Shown: positions 1 through 10,657, numbered from the stretch's first letter. The stretch is DNA of 64,000 bases from Levilactobacillus brevis (GCA_003666485.1 CP032931.1:1178001-1242000), one strand, 5' to 3'. The notes: generated by a model from the letters alone, not told the origin. Numbers and translations are program-made.

Positions 1-96
1 ACGCCTGTGTTACAAGGTCTAGGTGCTTATTCAGAAATTCAGCAATTATTCGTACGACACCTGAGAAATGCAGTGAATAGGAGAGATACGCAATGA
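1..96 (+). CDS. cbiK: Sirohydrochlorin cobaltochelatase, C-terminal end (partial)
   Basis: The window opens inside a reading frame that closes at a TGA overlapping the next gene's ATG. The last 31 residues include GLGAYSEIQQLFVRHL, which resembles the C-terminus of CbiK, where a GLGEN..AIR..FVAHL pattern ends the protein. CbiK inserts cobalt into sirohydrochlorin at the start of anaerobic cobalamin synthesis. Its place directly before cbiL fits the known cbiK-cbiL order. The call rests on a short tail, so it is moderately secure. Confidence 0.7.
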   Translation, partial: TPVLQGLGAYSEIQQLFVRHLRNAVNRRDTQ

Positions 97-818
97 GTAA
101 ATTTTGGGGTATTGGCGTTGGACCAGGAGACAGTGATCTCCTGACCATCAAAGCAGTTAAAACGATTCGACAACTAGATATTTTATATACACCACAAGCA
201 CATAAAGACGGTGTCAGTGTCGCGGAAACAATTGCACAACCCTATCTGCCGACCGATTTAACGATCAAACGGCGGCACTTTCCTATGAGTGGCGATTGGG
301 TGACCAAAATTCATTCATGGCAGGCCATTTCACAAGAAGTGATTCAGGATGTCAAGGCTGGCCAACAAGTTGGTTTCCTCACGTTGGGCGACCCGTCTGT
401 GTACAGTACATATAGTTATATCATGCAGCTAATAGAAGATGAGGTCCCGGTCCAAACGATTGCCGGAATTTCTTCTTACAGTCAGATTGCCGCCAGTGTG
501 TCGCTACCGTTGGTTTTAGATGATGAACGCTTGACCGTGGTACCGGCTACGGCGCCAGTAGATCAGGTGAAAGCAGCAATTGATCACAATGATAATGTGG
601 TCATTATGAAAATCTCTGCTAACTTTCAACAGATCTATGGCTTACTAGCAGCACGGAATTTGTTGGCCCGTTGTGTATTGGTCAGCAAGGCATCTATGGC
701 AGATCAAAAAGTTCAGCAACTTGCAGATTTAACGCCTGATGCTGCGATCCCTTACTTTTCAACTCTGATTTTAAAAAAGCATTCTTTAAGGGAGACGATG
801 GCTCATGAAATTGTTTAA
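93..818 (+). CDS. cbiL: Cobalt-factor II C20-methyltransferase
   Basis: This 241-residue protein belongs to the SAM-dependent tetrapyrrole methylases. CbiL methylates C20 of cobalt-factor II in the oxygen-independent corrin pathway in the cytoplasm. Visible family motifs are the N-terminal glycine-rich [17 protein letters not shown], the [15 protein letters not shown] segment near residue 110, and [15 protein letters not shown], which together form the SAM and substrate site. Length matches the family. The start overlaps the upstream stop by four bases (ATGA), and the 3' end overlaps cbiM, showing tight translational coupling. Seen motifs plus operon position make the assignment firm. Confidence 0.93.
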   Translation: MSKFWGIGVGPGDSDLLTIKAVKTIRQLDILYTPQAHKDGVSVAETIAQPYLPTDLTIKRRHFPMSGDWVTKIHSWQAISQEVIQDVKAGQQVGFLTLGDPSVYSTYSYIMQLIEDEVPVQTIAGISSYSQIAASVSLPLVLDDERLTVVPATAPVDQVKAAIDHNDNVVIMKISANFQQIYGLLAARNLLARCVLVSKASMADQKVQQLADLTPDAAIPYFSTLILKKHSLRETMAHEIV

Positions 819-1557
819 AACGAAATACTTTACTCGCGGGTCGATTGGGCTAGCCGGGCTATCTGCTTTGTTTTTTACGCTTTACCCGCAAGATGCGTAC
901 GCGATGCACATTATGGAGGGCATGCTCCCACCTAAGTGGTGTATTTTCTGGTTTGCAATCTGTACACCATTCTTTATCTATGGCCTATATCGAATGCGTA
1001 AAATCGTGACGTCATCACAACAAAATGCCAAAATTATGCTCGCGTTGTGCGGGGCATTTGTCTTCGTGCTCTCGTCGTTAAAATTGCCGTCTGTGACGGG
1101 ATCTTGCTCGCACCCGACTGGCGTGGGACTGGGGACGGTCATGTTTGGACCTGGTGTGATGGCCGTGTTGGGTGTCATCGTGCTATTGTTTCAAGCGTTG
1201 CTTTTAGCTCATGGCGGGTTGACGACGTTAGGTGCTAATGAATTTTCCATGACAATTGTCGGGCCATTAGTTGGGTTTGCCGTTTGGAAAATTTGTCGGG
1301 CATGCAAAGTCAATCGTTCTGTGTCACTCTTCTTGTGTGCCATGTTAGCGGACTGGTCGACCTACGTGACAACCTCATTTCAGCTGGCCGTGGTTTTCCC
1401 AGATCCGAATACGGGGATGTGGGGAGCGGTTGTGAAGTTCTTGGGCATCTACGCCGTGACACAAATTCCGTTAGCCGTTGCTGAAGGATTATTAACAGTG
1501 ATTGTTTATAACTTGGTTCTTAGCAATAACTTATGGGAGGAAAGTGCACTGGGATGA
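805..1557 (+). CDS. cbiM: Cobalt ECF transporter, substrate-binding membrane subunit
   Basis: CbiM captures Co2+ for the CbiMNQO energy-coupling-factor importer in the cytoplasmic membrane. The N-terminus is a cleavable-looking signal (residues 1-33, ending AYA) followed by [10 protein letters not shown]. In this family the freed N-terminal Met and the second-position His help coordinate cobalt, so cleavage after AYA is predicted to matter. Several hydrophobic helices follow, with [15 protein letters not shown] loop residues near residue 100. It overlaps cbiL by 14 bases and cbiN by four. Confidence 0.95.
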   Translation: MKLFKTKYFTRGSIGLAGLSALFFTLYPQDAYAMHIMEGMLPPKWCIFWFAICTPFFIYGLYRMRKIVTSSQQNAKIMLALCGAFVFVLSSLKLPSVTGSCSHPTGVGLGTVMFGPGVMAVLGVIVLLFQALLLAHGGLTTLGANEFSMTIVGPLVGFAVWKICRACKVNRSVSLFLCAMLADWSTYVTTSFQLAVVFPDPNTGMWGAVVKFLGIYAVTQIPLAVAEGLLTVIVYNLVLSNNLWEESALG

Positions 1558-1892
1558 ATAAAAAAACCAAACAAAATTTGATTTTATTATTGATAGTCAT
1601 CGTTTTAGTCATTACCCCATTTTTTGTGGCCAACAAGGGCGAATACAGCGGCAGTGATGATCAGGGGACGGCCCAAATTTTAAAAAATGATCCGAGTTAT
1701 AAAGTCTGGGCTCATCCGCTTTGGACACCGCCCTCCGGTGAAATCGAAAGCCTTTTATTCACACTCCAGGGGTCACTGGGGACCGGGATTATTGCTTACG
1801 TCATTGGAAATGCGCATGGTCGGAAAAAGGCCTTGGCACAGCAAGCTAAAGCCAATGACAAGACCAACAAGAAGATGGAAAAGAAAGACTAG
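1554..1892 (+). CDS. cbiN: Cobalt ECF transporter, CbiN subunit
   Basis: A 112-residue protein with two membrane helices, one near residues 8-28 and one near 70-88, separated by an extracellular loop containing the [15 protein letters not shown] segment. It ends in a lysine-rich tail. CbiN is the small loading subunit that works with CbiM in cobalt import. The ATG at 1554 overlaps the cbiM stop as ATGA, so I prefer it to an in-frame ATG 21 bases upstream. Confidence 0.93.
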   Translation: MNKKTKQNLILLLIVIVLVITPFFVANKGEYSGSDDQGTAQILKNDPSYKVWAHPLWTPPSGEIESLLFTLQGSLGTGIIAYVIGNAHGRKKALAQQAKANDKTNKKMEKKD

Positions 1893-1920
1893 CAGGTTTC
1901 AAGGCAAAGAGGGGGTTAGG

Positions 1921-2616
1921 ATGCTTGTAATTGATAAGTATGCGTACACCAATCGCATCGTGGGTTGGTCACCACAGCGCAAAGCAATGTTTTGGTTACT
2001 AGGGATGGTGATTGCATTTCAGCCGCTCCTATGGCTAAAACCAATTTTACTGGTGCTCGTTGCGTGGAACACGATGTACCTGACACAGGTCTCGTTTCAT
2101 CAATATCTAAAGTGGTTTTACGCAATCATTCCTTTTTTGCTCTTGAGTATCGTGGGTATCGTCTTCACGGTATCTCATGATGCACGTACCATTTATGGGC
2201 CAGTACATCTGTTTAATCTGTATTGGGGTGTATCTCGTAGCATGTTGCCCCAGGCGCTGCGAATTACCTTGCAGGCGCTGACAGCAATTGTTTGCACCTA
2301 CTGGTTCGCATTGACTACCCCGTTTCAACAGATTATTGCCTTTTTGAAATGGCTGCATTTACCCAATATTTTAATCGAAGAAACGATGTTGATGTACCGC
2401 TTCATTTTTATCTTTGTTGAGGCGTTTGAGCAAATTCATCAGGCCCAAAAGCTCCGGTTTGGTTACGATAATATTCGATTGATGATTCACTCCTCAGGCA
2501 TTTTAGCGAAGATGCTGTTTGAACAAGTCATGGTCAATTATCAGAATATGACTTACGCGCTAGACGCAAAGTTGTATGACGGAGAATTTTACGTGAAAGG
2601 TCGGGAGAAAAAGTGA
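1921..2616 (+). CDS. cbiQ: Cobalt ECF transporter, energy-coupling T subunit
   Basis: CbiQ couples the ATPase CbiO to the membrane substrate-binding subunit. The 231-residue protein starts MLVIDKYAYTNRIV, has about five hydrophobic helices, and carries the cytosolic coupling region around AQKLRFGYDN near residue 178, where the family shows an A-R-G-like motif that docks on the ATPase. The ATG at 1921 sits just after a purine-rich GAGGGGGTTAGG ribosome site. A longer in-frame extension back to 1687 would overlap cbiN extensively and is rejected. The 3' end overlaps cbiO by four bases. Confidence 0.93.
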   Translation: MLVIDKYAYTNRIVGWSPQRKAMFWLLGMVIAFQPLLWLKPILLVLVAWNTMYLTQVSFHQYLKWFYAIIPFLLLSIVGIVFTVSHDARTIYGPVHLFNLYWGVSRSMLPQALRITLQALTAIVCTYWFALTTPFQQIIAFLKWLHLPNILIEETMLMYRFIFIFVEAFEQIHQAQKLRFGYDNIRLMIHSSGILAKMLFEQVMVNYQNMTYALDAKLYDGEFYVKGREKK

Positions 2617-3461
2617 TTGAATTACAGCATATAAGCTTTGACTATGACAGTCACCGTGAAATTTTGCATGATATTTCATTAAAGCTGGGCCAACCGAATC
2701 AAAATGTCATTGGGTTGATTGGGCCTAATGGCTCGGGTAAGTCGACATTGTTCTTAAATTTGGTCGGCGTACTGAAGCCAACCGGTGGCAAAATTCTTGT
2801 GGATGACCAACCGATTCGGTATACCAAGCGTGGCCTAAATAAGTTGCGCAAGAAAATCGGCATTGTTTTTCAAAATTCCGATCAACAGATCTTCTATTCA
2901 ATCGTTAAAGATGATATTGCTTTTGCCCTACACAACTTAAAGTTGCCGCAAGATGAAATTGATCGCCGGGTAACACAAGTGCTTAAGGAGCTAGACATTG
3001 AAGACTTGCGCGATCGGCCAATCCAATACCTCAGTGGTGGGCAGAAGAAACGAGTGGCGATTGCGGGTATCCTGGTCTTGCATTCAGAATGGCTATTATT
3101 GGATGAACCGACTTCGGGGTTGGACCCCGACGGACGGAAGCGCATGTTGATTCTGATTAAGAAACTCATTTCGCGGGGGCAGAAGATTATTCTTTCCAGT
3201 CATGACATGGATTTCATGTATGAGATTGGCGATTACTTCTACTTGTTAAATAATGGTCAAATTGTCAAAGAAGGCACTAAAGATAAAGTCTTTGCTGACG
3301 AAAACTTACTGAATCAAAGTAAATTGGAGCAACCCTGGTTGGTGAAACTTCATCAGCAGTTGGGATTACCACTGTATTTCAGTCCAGAACAATTATTTGA
3401 AGATCACCGTCTTCAGGTGAATTTGCATACAGCGTTAACGGGAAGGGAGATGTCTGAATGA
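2613..3461 (+). CDS. cbiO: Cobalt ECF transporter, ATP-binding subunit
   Basis: This 282-residue ABC ATPase powers the CbiMNQO importer. It shows Walker A GPNGSGKST (about residues 38-46), the Q-loop NSDQQIF, the signature LSGGQKKRVAIAG, Walker B LLLDEPTSGLD and the switch histidine in SSHDMDF. It starts with GTG inside the cbiQ stop region, which indicates translational coupling. The last 50 residues extend beyond the ABC core, as usual in this family. Confidence 0.96.
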   Translation: MIELQHISFDYDSHREILHDISLKLGQPNQNVIGLIGPNGSGKSTLFLNLVGVLKPTGGKILVDDQPIRYTKRGLNKLRKKIGIVFQNSDQQIFYSIVKDDIAFALHNLKLPQDEIDRRVTQVLKELDIEDLRDRPIQYLSGGQKKRVAIAGILVLHSEWLLLDEPTSGLDPDGRKRMLILIKKLISRGQKIILSSHDMDFMYEIGDYFYLLNNGQIVKEGTKDKVFADENLLNQSKLEQPWLVKLHQQLGLPLYFSPEQLFEDHRLQVNLHTALTGREMSE

Positions 3462-4978
3462 CTGAATCAATCATGTTTCAGGGAACGGCGTCTGACTCCG
3501 GCAAAAGCTGGGCGGCGGCCGCCCTTTGTCGCGTTTTGAAACAAAGAGGTCTAAAGGTGGCACCGTTCAAGTCGCAGAATATGGCATTGAATTCATTTAT
3601 CACGGAAAAGGGTGATGAGATGGGGCGCGCTCAGGTCTTTCAGGCCGAGGCCGCCGGCGTTAAACCCGATCCGCGGATGAATCCAGTTTTGTTAAAACCA
3701 TCCACAGATCAAGACTCCCAAGTAATTGTTATGGGCCACGTCCTAGCTGATATGAGCGCTGTAACCTATCACAATTACAAGCCAAAGTTAAAGCCAAGGG
3801 TTAAAGCGATTTATGAGAATCTAGCCGCAGAGAATGATGTCATGGTTTTGGAAGGGGCTGGTAGTCCTGCCGAAATCAATCTGAATGACCGGGACATCGT
3901 GAATATGGGGATGGCGGAGATGGCCCATTCCCCGGTGATTTTAGTGGCTGATATTGATAAAGGCGGTGTCTTTGCCGCTATCTATGGCACGATTAAGCTC
4001 TTACCAGAAGCGGATCAGAAACGGGTAAAAGGCATTATTATTAATAAATTCCGCGGAGATAAGCGTTTGTTAGTGTCTGGCAATAAGATGATTGAGAAGC
4101 TTACGGGTATCCCGGTCATTGGGGTTCTCCCGATGGCCGATGTCGATTTAGATGAAGAGGATAGTGTCGCGTTGACCCGGAAACCACGGCAACGTGACCA
4201 AAGTAAGGCGTTGGATGTTGCCGTTATCGATCTCGCTAAAATTTCTAATTTCACGGACTTTCACAGTCTAGAGATTCAACCGGATGTCTCTGTTCGTTAC
4301 GTCCGCTACCCAGACGAATTGGAAACACCAGACCTGTTGATTATTCCAGGCAGTAAAAATACCAACGAGGATTTGCGGGTGCTTAAAGAAACGGGATTCG
4401 ACACAGCAATTTTGCGCGCACACCAACGTGGCAGCATGGTCGCAGGCATTTGTGGTGGGTACCAGATTCTGGGGCAACAACTACGTGATCCAGATGAAAT
4501 TGAATCGATGATCATGCACCAAGCGGGACTGGGATTGCTAGATACAAAGACAGTCTTCAACCATGTTAAGACCACAACGCAGGCCATTGCTCAGAAGGGG
4601 CATTTACAGCTTAAGGGTTATGAGATTCACATGGGAACGACGACCTTGGGACCTAATGCAAAACCATTTGCGCAGATTATCCGGACAAATGGTGAGCCAA
4701 CGAACCGACTGGATGGTGCAGTGGCGATTGATGGGACCGTCTGGGGGACTTACCTCCATGGCATTTTCGATAATACGAAATGGACGCGTCAGTTGTTGAA
4801 CCAATTGCGACAGGTTAAGGGGCTGGCCCCACTGGTAGACACGTCGCTGCCCCTAAGTGCGTATAAAGAAGAACAATACAATCGATTGGCGCAGGTGTTT
4901 ACGGAGAATATTGATATGGCGGAACTTGACCGTATTTTAGCCGAGTCAGCAGGTCCACAAATGGAGGGCGACAAATGA
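3458..4978 (+). CDS. cbiP: Cobyric acid synthase (glutamine-hydrolysing)
   Basis: CbiP amidates the b, d, e and g carboxylates of adenosylcobyrinic acid a,c-diamide using glutamine and ATP. The 506-residue protein has an N-terminal dethiobiotin-synthetase-like ATP domain with the phosphate loop FQGTASDSGKSW at residues 8-19, and a C-terminal class I amidotransferase domain. There the nucleophile is in AGICGGYQILG near residue 335 and the catalytic His in WGTYLHGIF near residue 430. It overlaps cbiO by an ATGA and the next gene in the same manner. Confidence 0.96.
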   Translation: MTESIMFQGTASDSGKSWAAAALCRVLKQRGLKVAPFKSQNMALNSFITEKGDEMGRAQVFQAEAAGVKPDPRMNPVLLKPSTDQDSQVIVMGHVLADMSAVTYHNYKPKLKPRVKAIYENLAAENDVMVLEGAGSPAEINLNDRDIVNMGMAEMAHSPVILVADIDKGGVFAAIYGTIKLLPEADQKRVKGIIINKFRGDKRLLVSGNKMIEKLTGIPVIGVLPMADVDLDEEDSVALTRKPRQRDQSKALDVAVIDLAKISNFTDFHSLEIQPDVSVRYVRYPDELETPDLLIIPGSKNTNEDLRVLKETGFDTAILRAHQRGSMVAGICGGYQILGQQLRDPDEIESMIMHQAGLGLLDTKTVFNHVKTTTQAIAQKGHLQLKGYEIHMGTTTLGPNAKPFAQIIRTNGEPTNRLDGAVAIDGTVWGTYLHGIFDNTKWTRQLLNQLRQVKGLAPLVDTSLPLSAYKEEQYNRLAQVFTENIDMAELDRILAESAGPQMEGDK

Positions 4979-5436
4979 AAAAGCCATATCCAGTGATGCT
5001 GAACTTGGCCCATAAGTCAGTTGCCGTTATTGGTGGTGGCCAAGTTGCGGCACGTAAGATTAAAGGATTGTTGTCAGTACAAGCTGATGTAACGGTCATC
5101 AGCCCAGCAATCAGTCCCCAAATTGACGTGCGACGGGTTCATTGGCTAGCACACGGCTATCAACGAGCAGATGTGGATCAAATGGCTTTAATCATTGCTT
5201 GTACGGATGATCCAGTGGTTAATCAACAGGTTGTCGATGAAGCAGATAGCCTACAGTGGGTGAATAATACCAGTGATCAAACACAATCGGACTTTTTTAA
5301 CGTTGCCATTGTCCGAGAAAATGGCATCATGGTATCGGTCTCGACGAATGGTAAGTCACCAACGTTAGCGAAAAAAATCAAGAAGCAATTACAGGGGTGG
5401 TTGCAACAAAATTTTGGAAATCATGAAAGGAGTTAA
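4975..5436 (+). CDS. Precorrin-2 dehydrogenase (siroheme-synthase N-domain type)
   Basis: A 153-residue protein of the Met8/SirC/CysG N-terminal family, which oxidises precorrin-2 to sirohydrochlorin with NAD+. The dinucleotide fold shows as VAVIGGGQVAARKIKGLL at residues 16-33, followed by LIIACTDDPVVNQQV and the FFNVAIVRENGIMVSVSTNG segment. The product feeds CbiK, so its presence within the cluster closes the route from uroporphyrinogen III to the cobalt chelatase. Overlaps with both neighbours place it in one operon. Often called sirA or sirC in related clusters; I do not choose between the symbols. Confidence 0.88.
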   Translation: MKKPYPVMLNLAHKSVAVIGGGQVAARKIKGLLSVQADVTVISPAISPQIDVRRVHWLAHGYQRADVDQMALIIACTDDPVVNQQVVDEADSLQWVNNTSDQTQSDFFNVAIVRENGIMVSVSTNGKSPTLAKKIKKQLQGWLQQNFGNHERS

Positions 5437-5441
5437 TGGAA

Positions 5442-6725
5442 ATGTACATGATGTGTGTGAGTCTGAATTATCATCGACTACCCGTCAAATTGCGTGAACG
5501 CTTCGTTTTCGATAAGGCTGTGTTGCCAAAGGCCAATCGGGAACTTAATCAAGAAAAAAGTATTTTGGAAAATGTTATTTTGGCGACATGTAATCGGACT
5601 GAGATCTATGCCGTTGTGGATCAGATACATACGGGCCGCTACTATATCAAGCGATTTATTGCGGGTTGGTTTAACTTGACCGTCGAACAGCTGGACGATT
5701 ATGCGGTGGTCCAAGTTCAAGAGCAGGCCATCACACAATTACTTCGCGTGAGTGCAGGACTGGATTCGCAAATTAAAGGTGAGCCGCAAATCCTAGGTCA
5801 GGTTAAACGTGCGTTTGCAGTCGCCCAGCAGGAGAAAACCACAGGGGTAATGCTTAATCATTTATTCCGGCAGGCTGTGACATTTGCCAAGCGGATGCAT
5901 ACGGAATACCGGGTAAGTGAATTTGCTCAGACATCTAGTCAGGCGGGGCTTCATCAGATCAAGGTGCAATTGGGGACGTTAAAAGGGAAAAAGCTAGCGG
6001 TGATCGGCATTGGTGAAATCGGGCAACAAGTCGTTCGAAATGCCAGTACTATGGGATTTGACCGTATTACGATCGTTAACCGGCATGCGGACAAAGCACG
6101 AAAAATTGCGATGGAAAATGCCGGTTCAGTGACCAGTGCGCCGTGGGAAACGTTAGCGACAACGCTGCAGGATAGTGATGCTGCCATCTTAGCCACTGCA
6201 GCACCACAGCCGGTCATTCGAACTGCCCAAATCACGCCTGCAAAAAATTTGATTTTAGTCGACTTGGGAATGCCCCGCAATGTTAAGATGGATGAAGGAA
6301 ACGCTGCCATTGCGTATTATGACATTGATCATTTGAGCGCCATCGTTTCCGCTAATGAGCAGCGTAAACAGGAAATGTTTACGCGGATGGAAGCGGCTGT
6401 GGCGCCAGAAATCACGGCATTCTTTGCTTGGCAGAAGCAGTTACATATTGTGCCGGTCATTCGTACGCTCAGGGAGCACGCCTTGAAAGTGGAGAGCGTT
6501 TCTTACGACGGGCTGTTGCGGCAGCTTCCTGAATTAAACGCACACGAACGAAAGGTCATCAGCAAGCATATGAAAGGAATCATCAATCAAATGATTAAGG
6601 GCCCAATTAAAGAAATTAAGGAGTTGTCAGTGGATCCAACAGCCGCTGCAGACATTAACTTCTTTTGCCAAATCTTTGGCCTGACACCAATTGAAACGGA
6701 AGGACAGAAAGTGCATGAAGGATAA
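5442..6725 (+). CDS. hemA: Glutamyl-tRNA reductase
   Basis: HemA reduces glutamyl-tRNA to glutamate-1-semialdehyde, the first step of C5 tetrapyrrole synthesis. The catalytic Cys lies in ILATCNRTEIYAV near residue 50, the conserved GEPQILGQVKRAF follows, and the NADPH-binding fold begins LAVIGIGEIGQQVV. Length is as expected at about 427 residues. The ribosome site AAGGAG at 5427-5432 is best spaced to the ATG at 5442. The ATG at 5436, which overlaps the previous stop, is possible but only three bases from that site. In this context it serves B12 synthesis. Confidence 0.95.
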   Translation: MYMMCVSLNYHRLPVKLRERFVFDKAVLPKANRELNQEKSILENVILATCNRTEIYAVVDQIHTGRYYIKRFIAGWFNLTVEQLDDYAVVQVQEQAITQLLRVSAGLDSQIKGEPQILGQVKRAFAVAQQEKTTGVMLNHLFRQAVTFAKRMHTEYRVSEFAQTSSQAGLHQIKVQLGTLKGKKLAVIGIGEIGQQVVRNASTMGFDRITIVNRHADKARKIAMENAGSVTSAPWETLATTLQDSDAAILATAAPQPVIRTAQITPAKNLILVDLGMPRNVKMDEGNAAIAYYDIDHLSAIVSANEQRKQEMFTRMEAAVAPEITAFFAWQKQLHIVPVIRTLREHALKVESVSYDGLLRQLPELNAHERKVISKHMKGIINQMIKGPIKEIKELSVDPTAAADINFFCQIFGLTPIETEGQKVHEG

Positions 6726-7638
6726 AGTGATCGTGGGGAGCCGGCAAAGTAAGCTGGCTTTAGCCCAAACACAGTTAGTCATTGCGCAATTACAAGCCCA
6801 ATTTCCCCAAGTGGTCTTCGAAATTAAGAAGATCGTCACCCAGGGTGATGTAAATCTAAAAGATAGCTTACAGAAGATTGGGGGCAAGGGTGTCTTTGTT
6901 AAGGAAATCGAGCATGAACTTCAGACTGGAGAGATTGATTTTGCCGTTCACAGCTTGAAGGATGTTATGCCAACGCTTCCTGACGACTTGATGCTGGGGG
7001 CCATCCCCAAGCGCAACTCACCGTATGACTGCTTGATTAGTCGTGCGCCCTTAAAGCAGGTTACTGATCTGCCACAGGGCGCACGTGTCGGGACCAATAG
7101 CTCTCGCCGGCAGGGGCAATTACTGCACTTACGGCCGGACTTGGAAATCGTCCCGATTCGTGGAAACATCGATACCCGCGTTAAAAAAATTGAGACGGAG
7201 AACCTGGATGCAGTGGTTTTGGCTGAGGCCGGTCTGAATCGGTTGACGGTGGATCTTAGTGGAAAACATCGCCTGTCGCTACGGGATGTCTTATTACCAG
7301 CGATGGGACAAGGTGCTATGGCCATCGAATGTCGACGAGCGGATCAGGAAGTGCAAGACTTGTTGCAGGCCATCAATGATCCGCACAGTGCGGCTTGCGT
7401 GGGGGTTGAGCGTGAATTTCTGCGAGCGATTGGCGGGACGTGTACCTTCCCAATCGGGGGGTATGCCATTGTCGCGGGCGAACAGGTCAACTTTGAAGGC
7501 TTGATTGCTTCGCCGGATGGTCAACACCTACTGCGAGAAACTAAACAAGGTGTCTTAGCTGATCATCTAGGTAAAATCGTTGCAGCAGACTTATTAGCAC
7601 AAGATAAATTTGGCATTATGAAAGGGAGTCAACAATAA
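6715..7638 (+). CDS. hemC: Porphobilinogen deaminase (hydroxymethylbilane synthase)
   Basis: HemC joins four porphobilinogens into hydroxymethylbilane. The 307-residue protein starts [18 protein letters not shown] and contains [31 protein letters not shown] and [11 protein letters not shown], all hallmarks of the family. The cysteine that carries the dipyrromethane cofactor is in [12 protein letters not shown] near residue 247; this stretch is one residue longer than the common GGCQVPIG form. The ATG at 6715 lies inside the end of hemA. Confidence 0.95.
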   Translation: MKDKVIVGSRQSKLALAQTQLVIAQLQAQFPQVVFEIKKIVTQGDVNLKDSLQKIGGKGVFVKEIEHELQTGEIDFAVHSLKDVMPTLPDDLMLGAIPKRNSPYDCLISRAPLKQVTDLPQGARVGTNSSRRQGQLLHLRPDLEIVPIRGNIDTRVKKIETENLDAVVLAEAGLNRLTVDLSGKHRLSLRDVLLPAMGQGAMAIECRRADQEVQDLLQAINDPHSAACVGVEREFLRAIGGTCTFPIGGYAIVAGEQVNFEGLIASPDGQHLLRETKQGVLADHLGKIVAADLLAQDKFGIMKGSQQ

Positions 7639-7640
7639 TT

Positions 7641-8636
7641 ATGGTTACTTTTGATCGTCATCGTCGTTTACGGAGCAGTGCAGCTATGCGGGATTTGGTG
7701 CGTGAATCGCATTTGTTAAAATCGGATCTGATCATGCCGGTGTTTGTAGATGCTAACATCAAAGATCGAAAAGAGATTTCTTCAATGCCTGGCGTCTTCC
7801 AATTCAGTCTGGACAGCATTCTGGATGAAGTGAAGACCATTGTTGATTTGGGTATCGAAGCGATTATCTTATTCGGGTTACCAGATCACAAAGACGAAGT
7901 CGGGACTGGTGCCTGGGAAGACAATGGTATCGTTCAAGCGGCTACACGAAAGATCAAGGCTGCTTACCCTGACTTGATTGTGATTGCGGATACCTGCCTT
8001 TGCGAATACACCAGTACTGGGCACTGCGGTATCGTGAAGAACGGGGAAGTCTTAAATGACGAGTCTTTGACTTACATTACGAAGACAGCTGTCAGCCAAG
8101 TTCGTGCAGGAGCCGATATTATCGCGCCGTCTAACGCCATGGATGGTTATGTGGCTAGCATTCGTGCCGGCTTGGACGAAGCTGGCTTCAAGAACACACC
8201 GATCATGTCCTATGCTGTTAAGTATGCGTCAGCCTTTTATGGCCCATTCCGGGATGCTGCTAACAGCGCACCAGAATTTGGTGATCGTAAGGGGTATCAA
8301 ATGGATCCAGCTAACCGTTTGGACGCCATGCGTGAAGTTGTCAGTGACGAAAAAGAAGGGGCCGATTTTGTGATGGTCAAGCCATCCATGGCCTTCCTAG
8401 ATGTTATGCGGGAAATCCGAGATCATACGATCCTACCACTCGTTGCTTACAATGTTTCTGGAGAGTACGCCATGATCAAGGCGGCCGCTCAGAATGGGTG
8501 GATCGATGAAGATAAGATCGTGAATGAAACGTTGGTCGGCATGAAGCGAGCAGGTGCTGATTTGATCATTACTTACTTTGCAAAAGATGTTGCTCGGCGG
8601 ATGAATCAAGGAGGAGAAGTCAATGCGCTCGATTAA
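7641..8636 (+). CDS. hemB: Delta-aminolevulinic acid dehydratase (porphobilinogen synthase)
   Basis: HemB condenses two 5-aminolevulinate molecules to porphobilinogen. The 331-residue protein has the zinc-binding cysteine motif [13 protein letters not shown] near residue 117, indicating the zinc-dependent class. The Schiff-base lysines are in [16 protein letters not shown] and [13 protein letters not shown]. It begins two bases after hemC ends and its last codons overlap hemL. Confidence 0.96.
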   Translation: MVTFDRHRRLRSSAAMRDLVRESHLLKSDLIMPVFVDANIKDRKEISSMPGVFQFSLDSILDEVKTIVDLGIEAIILFGLPDHKDEVGTGAWEDNGIVQAATRKIKAAYPDLIVIADTCLCEYTSTGHCGIVKNGEVLNDESLTYITKTAVSQVRAGADIIAPSNAMDGYVASIRAGLDEAGFKNTPIMSYAVKYASAFYGPFRDAANSAPEFGDRKGYQMDPANRLDAMREVVSDEKEGADFVMVKPSMAFLDVMREIRDHTILPLVAYNVSGEYAMIKAAAQNGWIDEDKIVNETLVGMKRAGADLIITYFAKDVARRMNQGGEVNALD

Positions 8637-9918
8637 AAAGTCACAAGCAGCCTTTGCCCGGGCTAGTCAACTCATGCCAGGAGGTGTCAACAGTCCGGTG
8701 CGCGCCTTTAAAAATGTTGGTGGTGATCCCTTATTTATTAAGAAGGGGAAAAATCAATACATTACAGATATTGATGACAATACGTATATTGATTACGTCC
8801 TGTCCTGGGGGCCACTGGTATTAGGCCATGCTGATGATTATGTGATTGATCAGTTAAAATCAGCAGCTGAACGTGGGACTAGTTATGGGGCACCAACGGA
8901 ATTGGAAACACAATTGGCCGAAGACATTCAAAAGATTGTGCCCTCAATGGAAATGATGCGGATGGTCTCTTCCGGGACTGAAGCAACGATGAGTGCCATT
9001 CGCTTAGCACGTGGCTATACCCATCGTGATAAAATTGTGAAATTCATTGGTAATTACCATGGTCACAGCGATTCACTGTTAGTTGATGCGGGGTCTGGAC
9101 TCGCCACCTTTGGCATTAACACGTCACCTGGTGTGCCAGATGAATTCGCGCTGGATACCTACACGGTGCCATACAATGATATTCCTGCCATCGAACAACT
9201 CTTTGCCCAACACGGTAAAGAAATTTCTTGCATCATCGTTGAGCCCGTGGCCGGTAATATGGGTGTCATTCCTGGAACGATGGACTTCTTGAAGACTCTG
9301 CGGCGATTAACGACAGACAATGGGGCATTGTTGATTTTTGATGAAGTTATGTCTGGATTCCGTGCAGGCTATCATGGCGTTCAAGGGTTGACGGGTATCG
9401 TCCCAGACCTCACAACGCTAGGCAAAGTCATTGGCGGTGGATTGCCAGTCGGCGCCTTTGGCGGTCGGCGAGATATCATGGAAGAGATCACGCCTGAAGG
9501 TAAGATTTACCATGCTGGGACGCTGTCTGGGAATCCATTAGCGATGACGGCGGGCATTAGTACGATTCATCAACTAAATCCAGATGTTTACGTTGCCATG
9601 GATAAGAAGGTTACTCGTTTGACGGCAGGCATTAAGGCCGCTGCCGATAAACACGGTGTGCCAGTGACAGTTCATCATGTTGGCACGATGTGGAGTTACT
9701 TCTTTAATCCCGGTCCCGTCAACAACTTTGATGACGTGAATCAAAGTGACGTTGCCTTCTTTGCACGATTCTTTAAGGAACTGCTGAACCAGGGCATTTA
9801 CACAGCACCTTCACAGTACGAAACGAATTTCTTGTCAACCAAGCATACGGATGCTGACATTGAACGGACCATTGCGGCGTTTGATGCGGCGTTTGATGTG
9901 GTTACGGCTCATGACTAA
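8623..9918 (+). CDS. hemL: Glutamate-1-semialdehyde 2,1-aminomutase
   Basis: HemL is a PLP enzyme that converts glutamate-1-semialdehyde to 5-aminolevulinate. The 431-residue protein starts [20 protein letters not shown] and includes [28 protein letters not shown] and the PLP lysine in [18 protein letters not shown] near residue 266. It overlaps hemB by 14 bases and the next gene by eight. Together, hemA, hemL, hemB, hemC and hemD in this window cover the path from glutamyl-tRNA to uroporphyrinogen III. Confidence 0.96.
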   Translation: MRSIKKSQAAFARASQLMPGGVNSPVRAFKNVGGDPLFIKKGKNQYITDIDDNTYIDYVLSWGPLVLGHADDYVIDQLKSAAERGTSYGAPTELETQLAEDIQKIVPSMEMMRMVSSGTEATMSAIRLARGYTHRDKIVKFIGNYHGHSDSLLVDAGSGLATFGINTSPGVPDEFALDTYTVPYNDIPAIEQLFAQHGKEISCIIVEPVAGNMGVIPGTMDFLKTLRRLTTDNGALLIFDEVMSGFRAGYHGVQGLTGIVPDLTTLGKVIGGGLPVGAFGGRRDIMEEITPEGKIYHAGTLSGNPLAMTAGISTIHQLNPDVYVAMDKKVTRLTAGIKAAADKHGVPVTVHHVGTMWSYFFNPGPVNNFDDVNQSDVAFFARFFKELLNQGIYTAPSQYETNFLSTKHTDADIERTIAAFDAAFDVVTAHD

Positions 9919-10657
9919 TGCACAGCAATACCGTGATGTGACCAGGCTACCATTAGATGCCACTCATGAATTAGTGATTGCATGTGATAGCAGTGCTGGC
10001 ATTGGCTTGAAGCAAGATGATCAAGTGACGGTTGCGCCAACCACTATGGCGGCCTTTACGATTCGCGTGCCGTTATTGGAGCTGTTATGCCTCGGTGCGC
10101 AACCATTTGCTGCGGTGGACACCGTGGGCAACGAAATGTTGCCTACGGGTCAGAAGGTCATTCAAGGAATTCGCAGTGAATTGGCACTGGCGGGCCTCGC
10201 TGATCTGCCGTTGAATGGCAGTACTGAAGATAATATGACGACCCTGACAACATCAGTAGGGGTGACATTATTAGGAAAATTGCGGCACGACGCATTACTG
10301 CCAGCAACGACTGAGGCTTTGGAAATTTTTCAGTTAGGCCAGCCCTACGTCGGCAATGAAGTAGTGGCGCATTTGGCCGAAATCTTCTCGTACGAGTCGG
10401 TGCGGCAAATACGGGCGTTCACTGGCGTACAAGACATGCTGCCGGTGGGGTCAAAGGGAATGGGTTACGAGATTGCCCAAATTAGCCGGACACAAGGCCA
10501 TACGCGGTTGCAATGGCTGATTGATCGCAATGATCCCCGAATCACGGCTTCTGCGGGGCCGGCAACGGTTGTCGTCATTGCAGTTCGCCAAACGGCCGCA
10601 GCCGCCTTTGCGAAGGCCTTCCCTGAATTACCGCGGATTGCTAGGTTGGAGGGATAA
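9911..10657 (+). CDS. AIR synthase (PurM/ThiL)-like protein, candidate alpha-ribazole kinase
   Basis: A 248-residue protein whose N-terminal half resembles the PurM/ThiL ATP-binding fold: [17 protein letters not shown] (residues 19-35), [18 protein letters not shown], then [20 protein letters not shown]. The nested start at 9911 overlaps hemL, and cobU follows two bases after its stop, so it is embedded among nucleotide-loop genes. In some Firmicutes an AIR-synthase-related protein, CblS, is reported as an alpha-ribazole kinase that bypasses CobT. No cobT is seen between here and hemD. I infer a nucleotide-loop role. Activity on the ribazole is not shown by the sequence. Confidence 0.55.
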   Translation: MTNAQQYRDVTRLPLDATHELVIACDSSAGIGLKQDDQVTVAPTTMAAFTIRVPLLELLCLGAQPFAAVDTVGNEMLPTGQKVIQGIRSELALAGLADLPLNGSTEDNMTTLTTSVGVTLLGKLRHDALLPATTEALEIFQLGQPYVGNEVVAHLAEIFSYESVRQIRAFTGVQDMLPVGSKGMGYEIAQISRTQGHTRLQWLIDRNDPRITASAGPATVVVIAVRQTAAAAFAKAFPELPRIARLEG

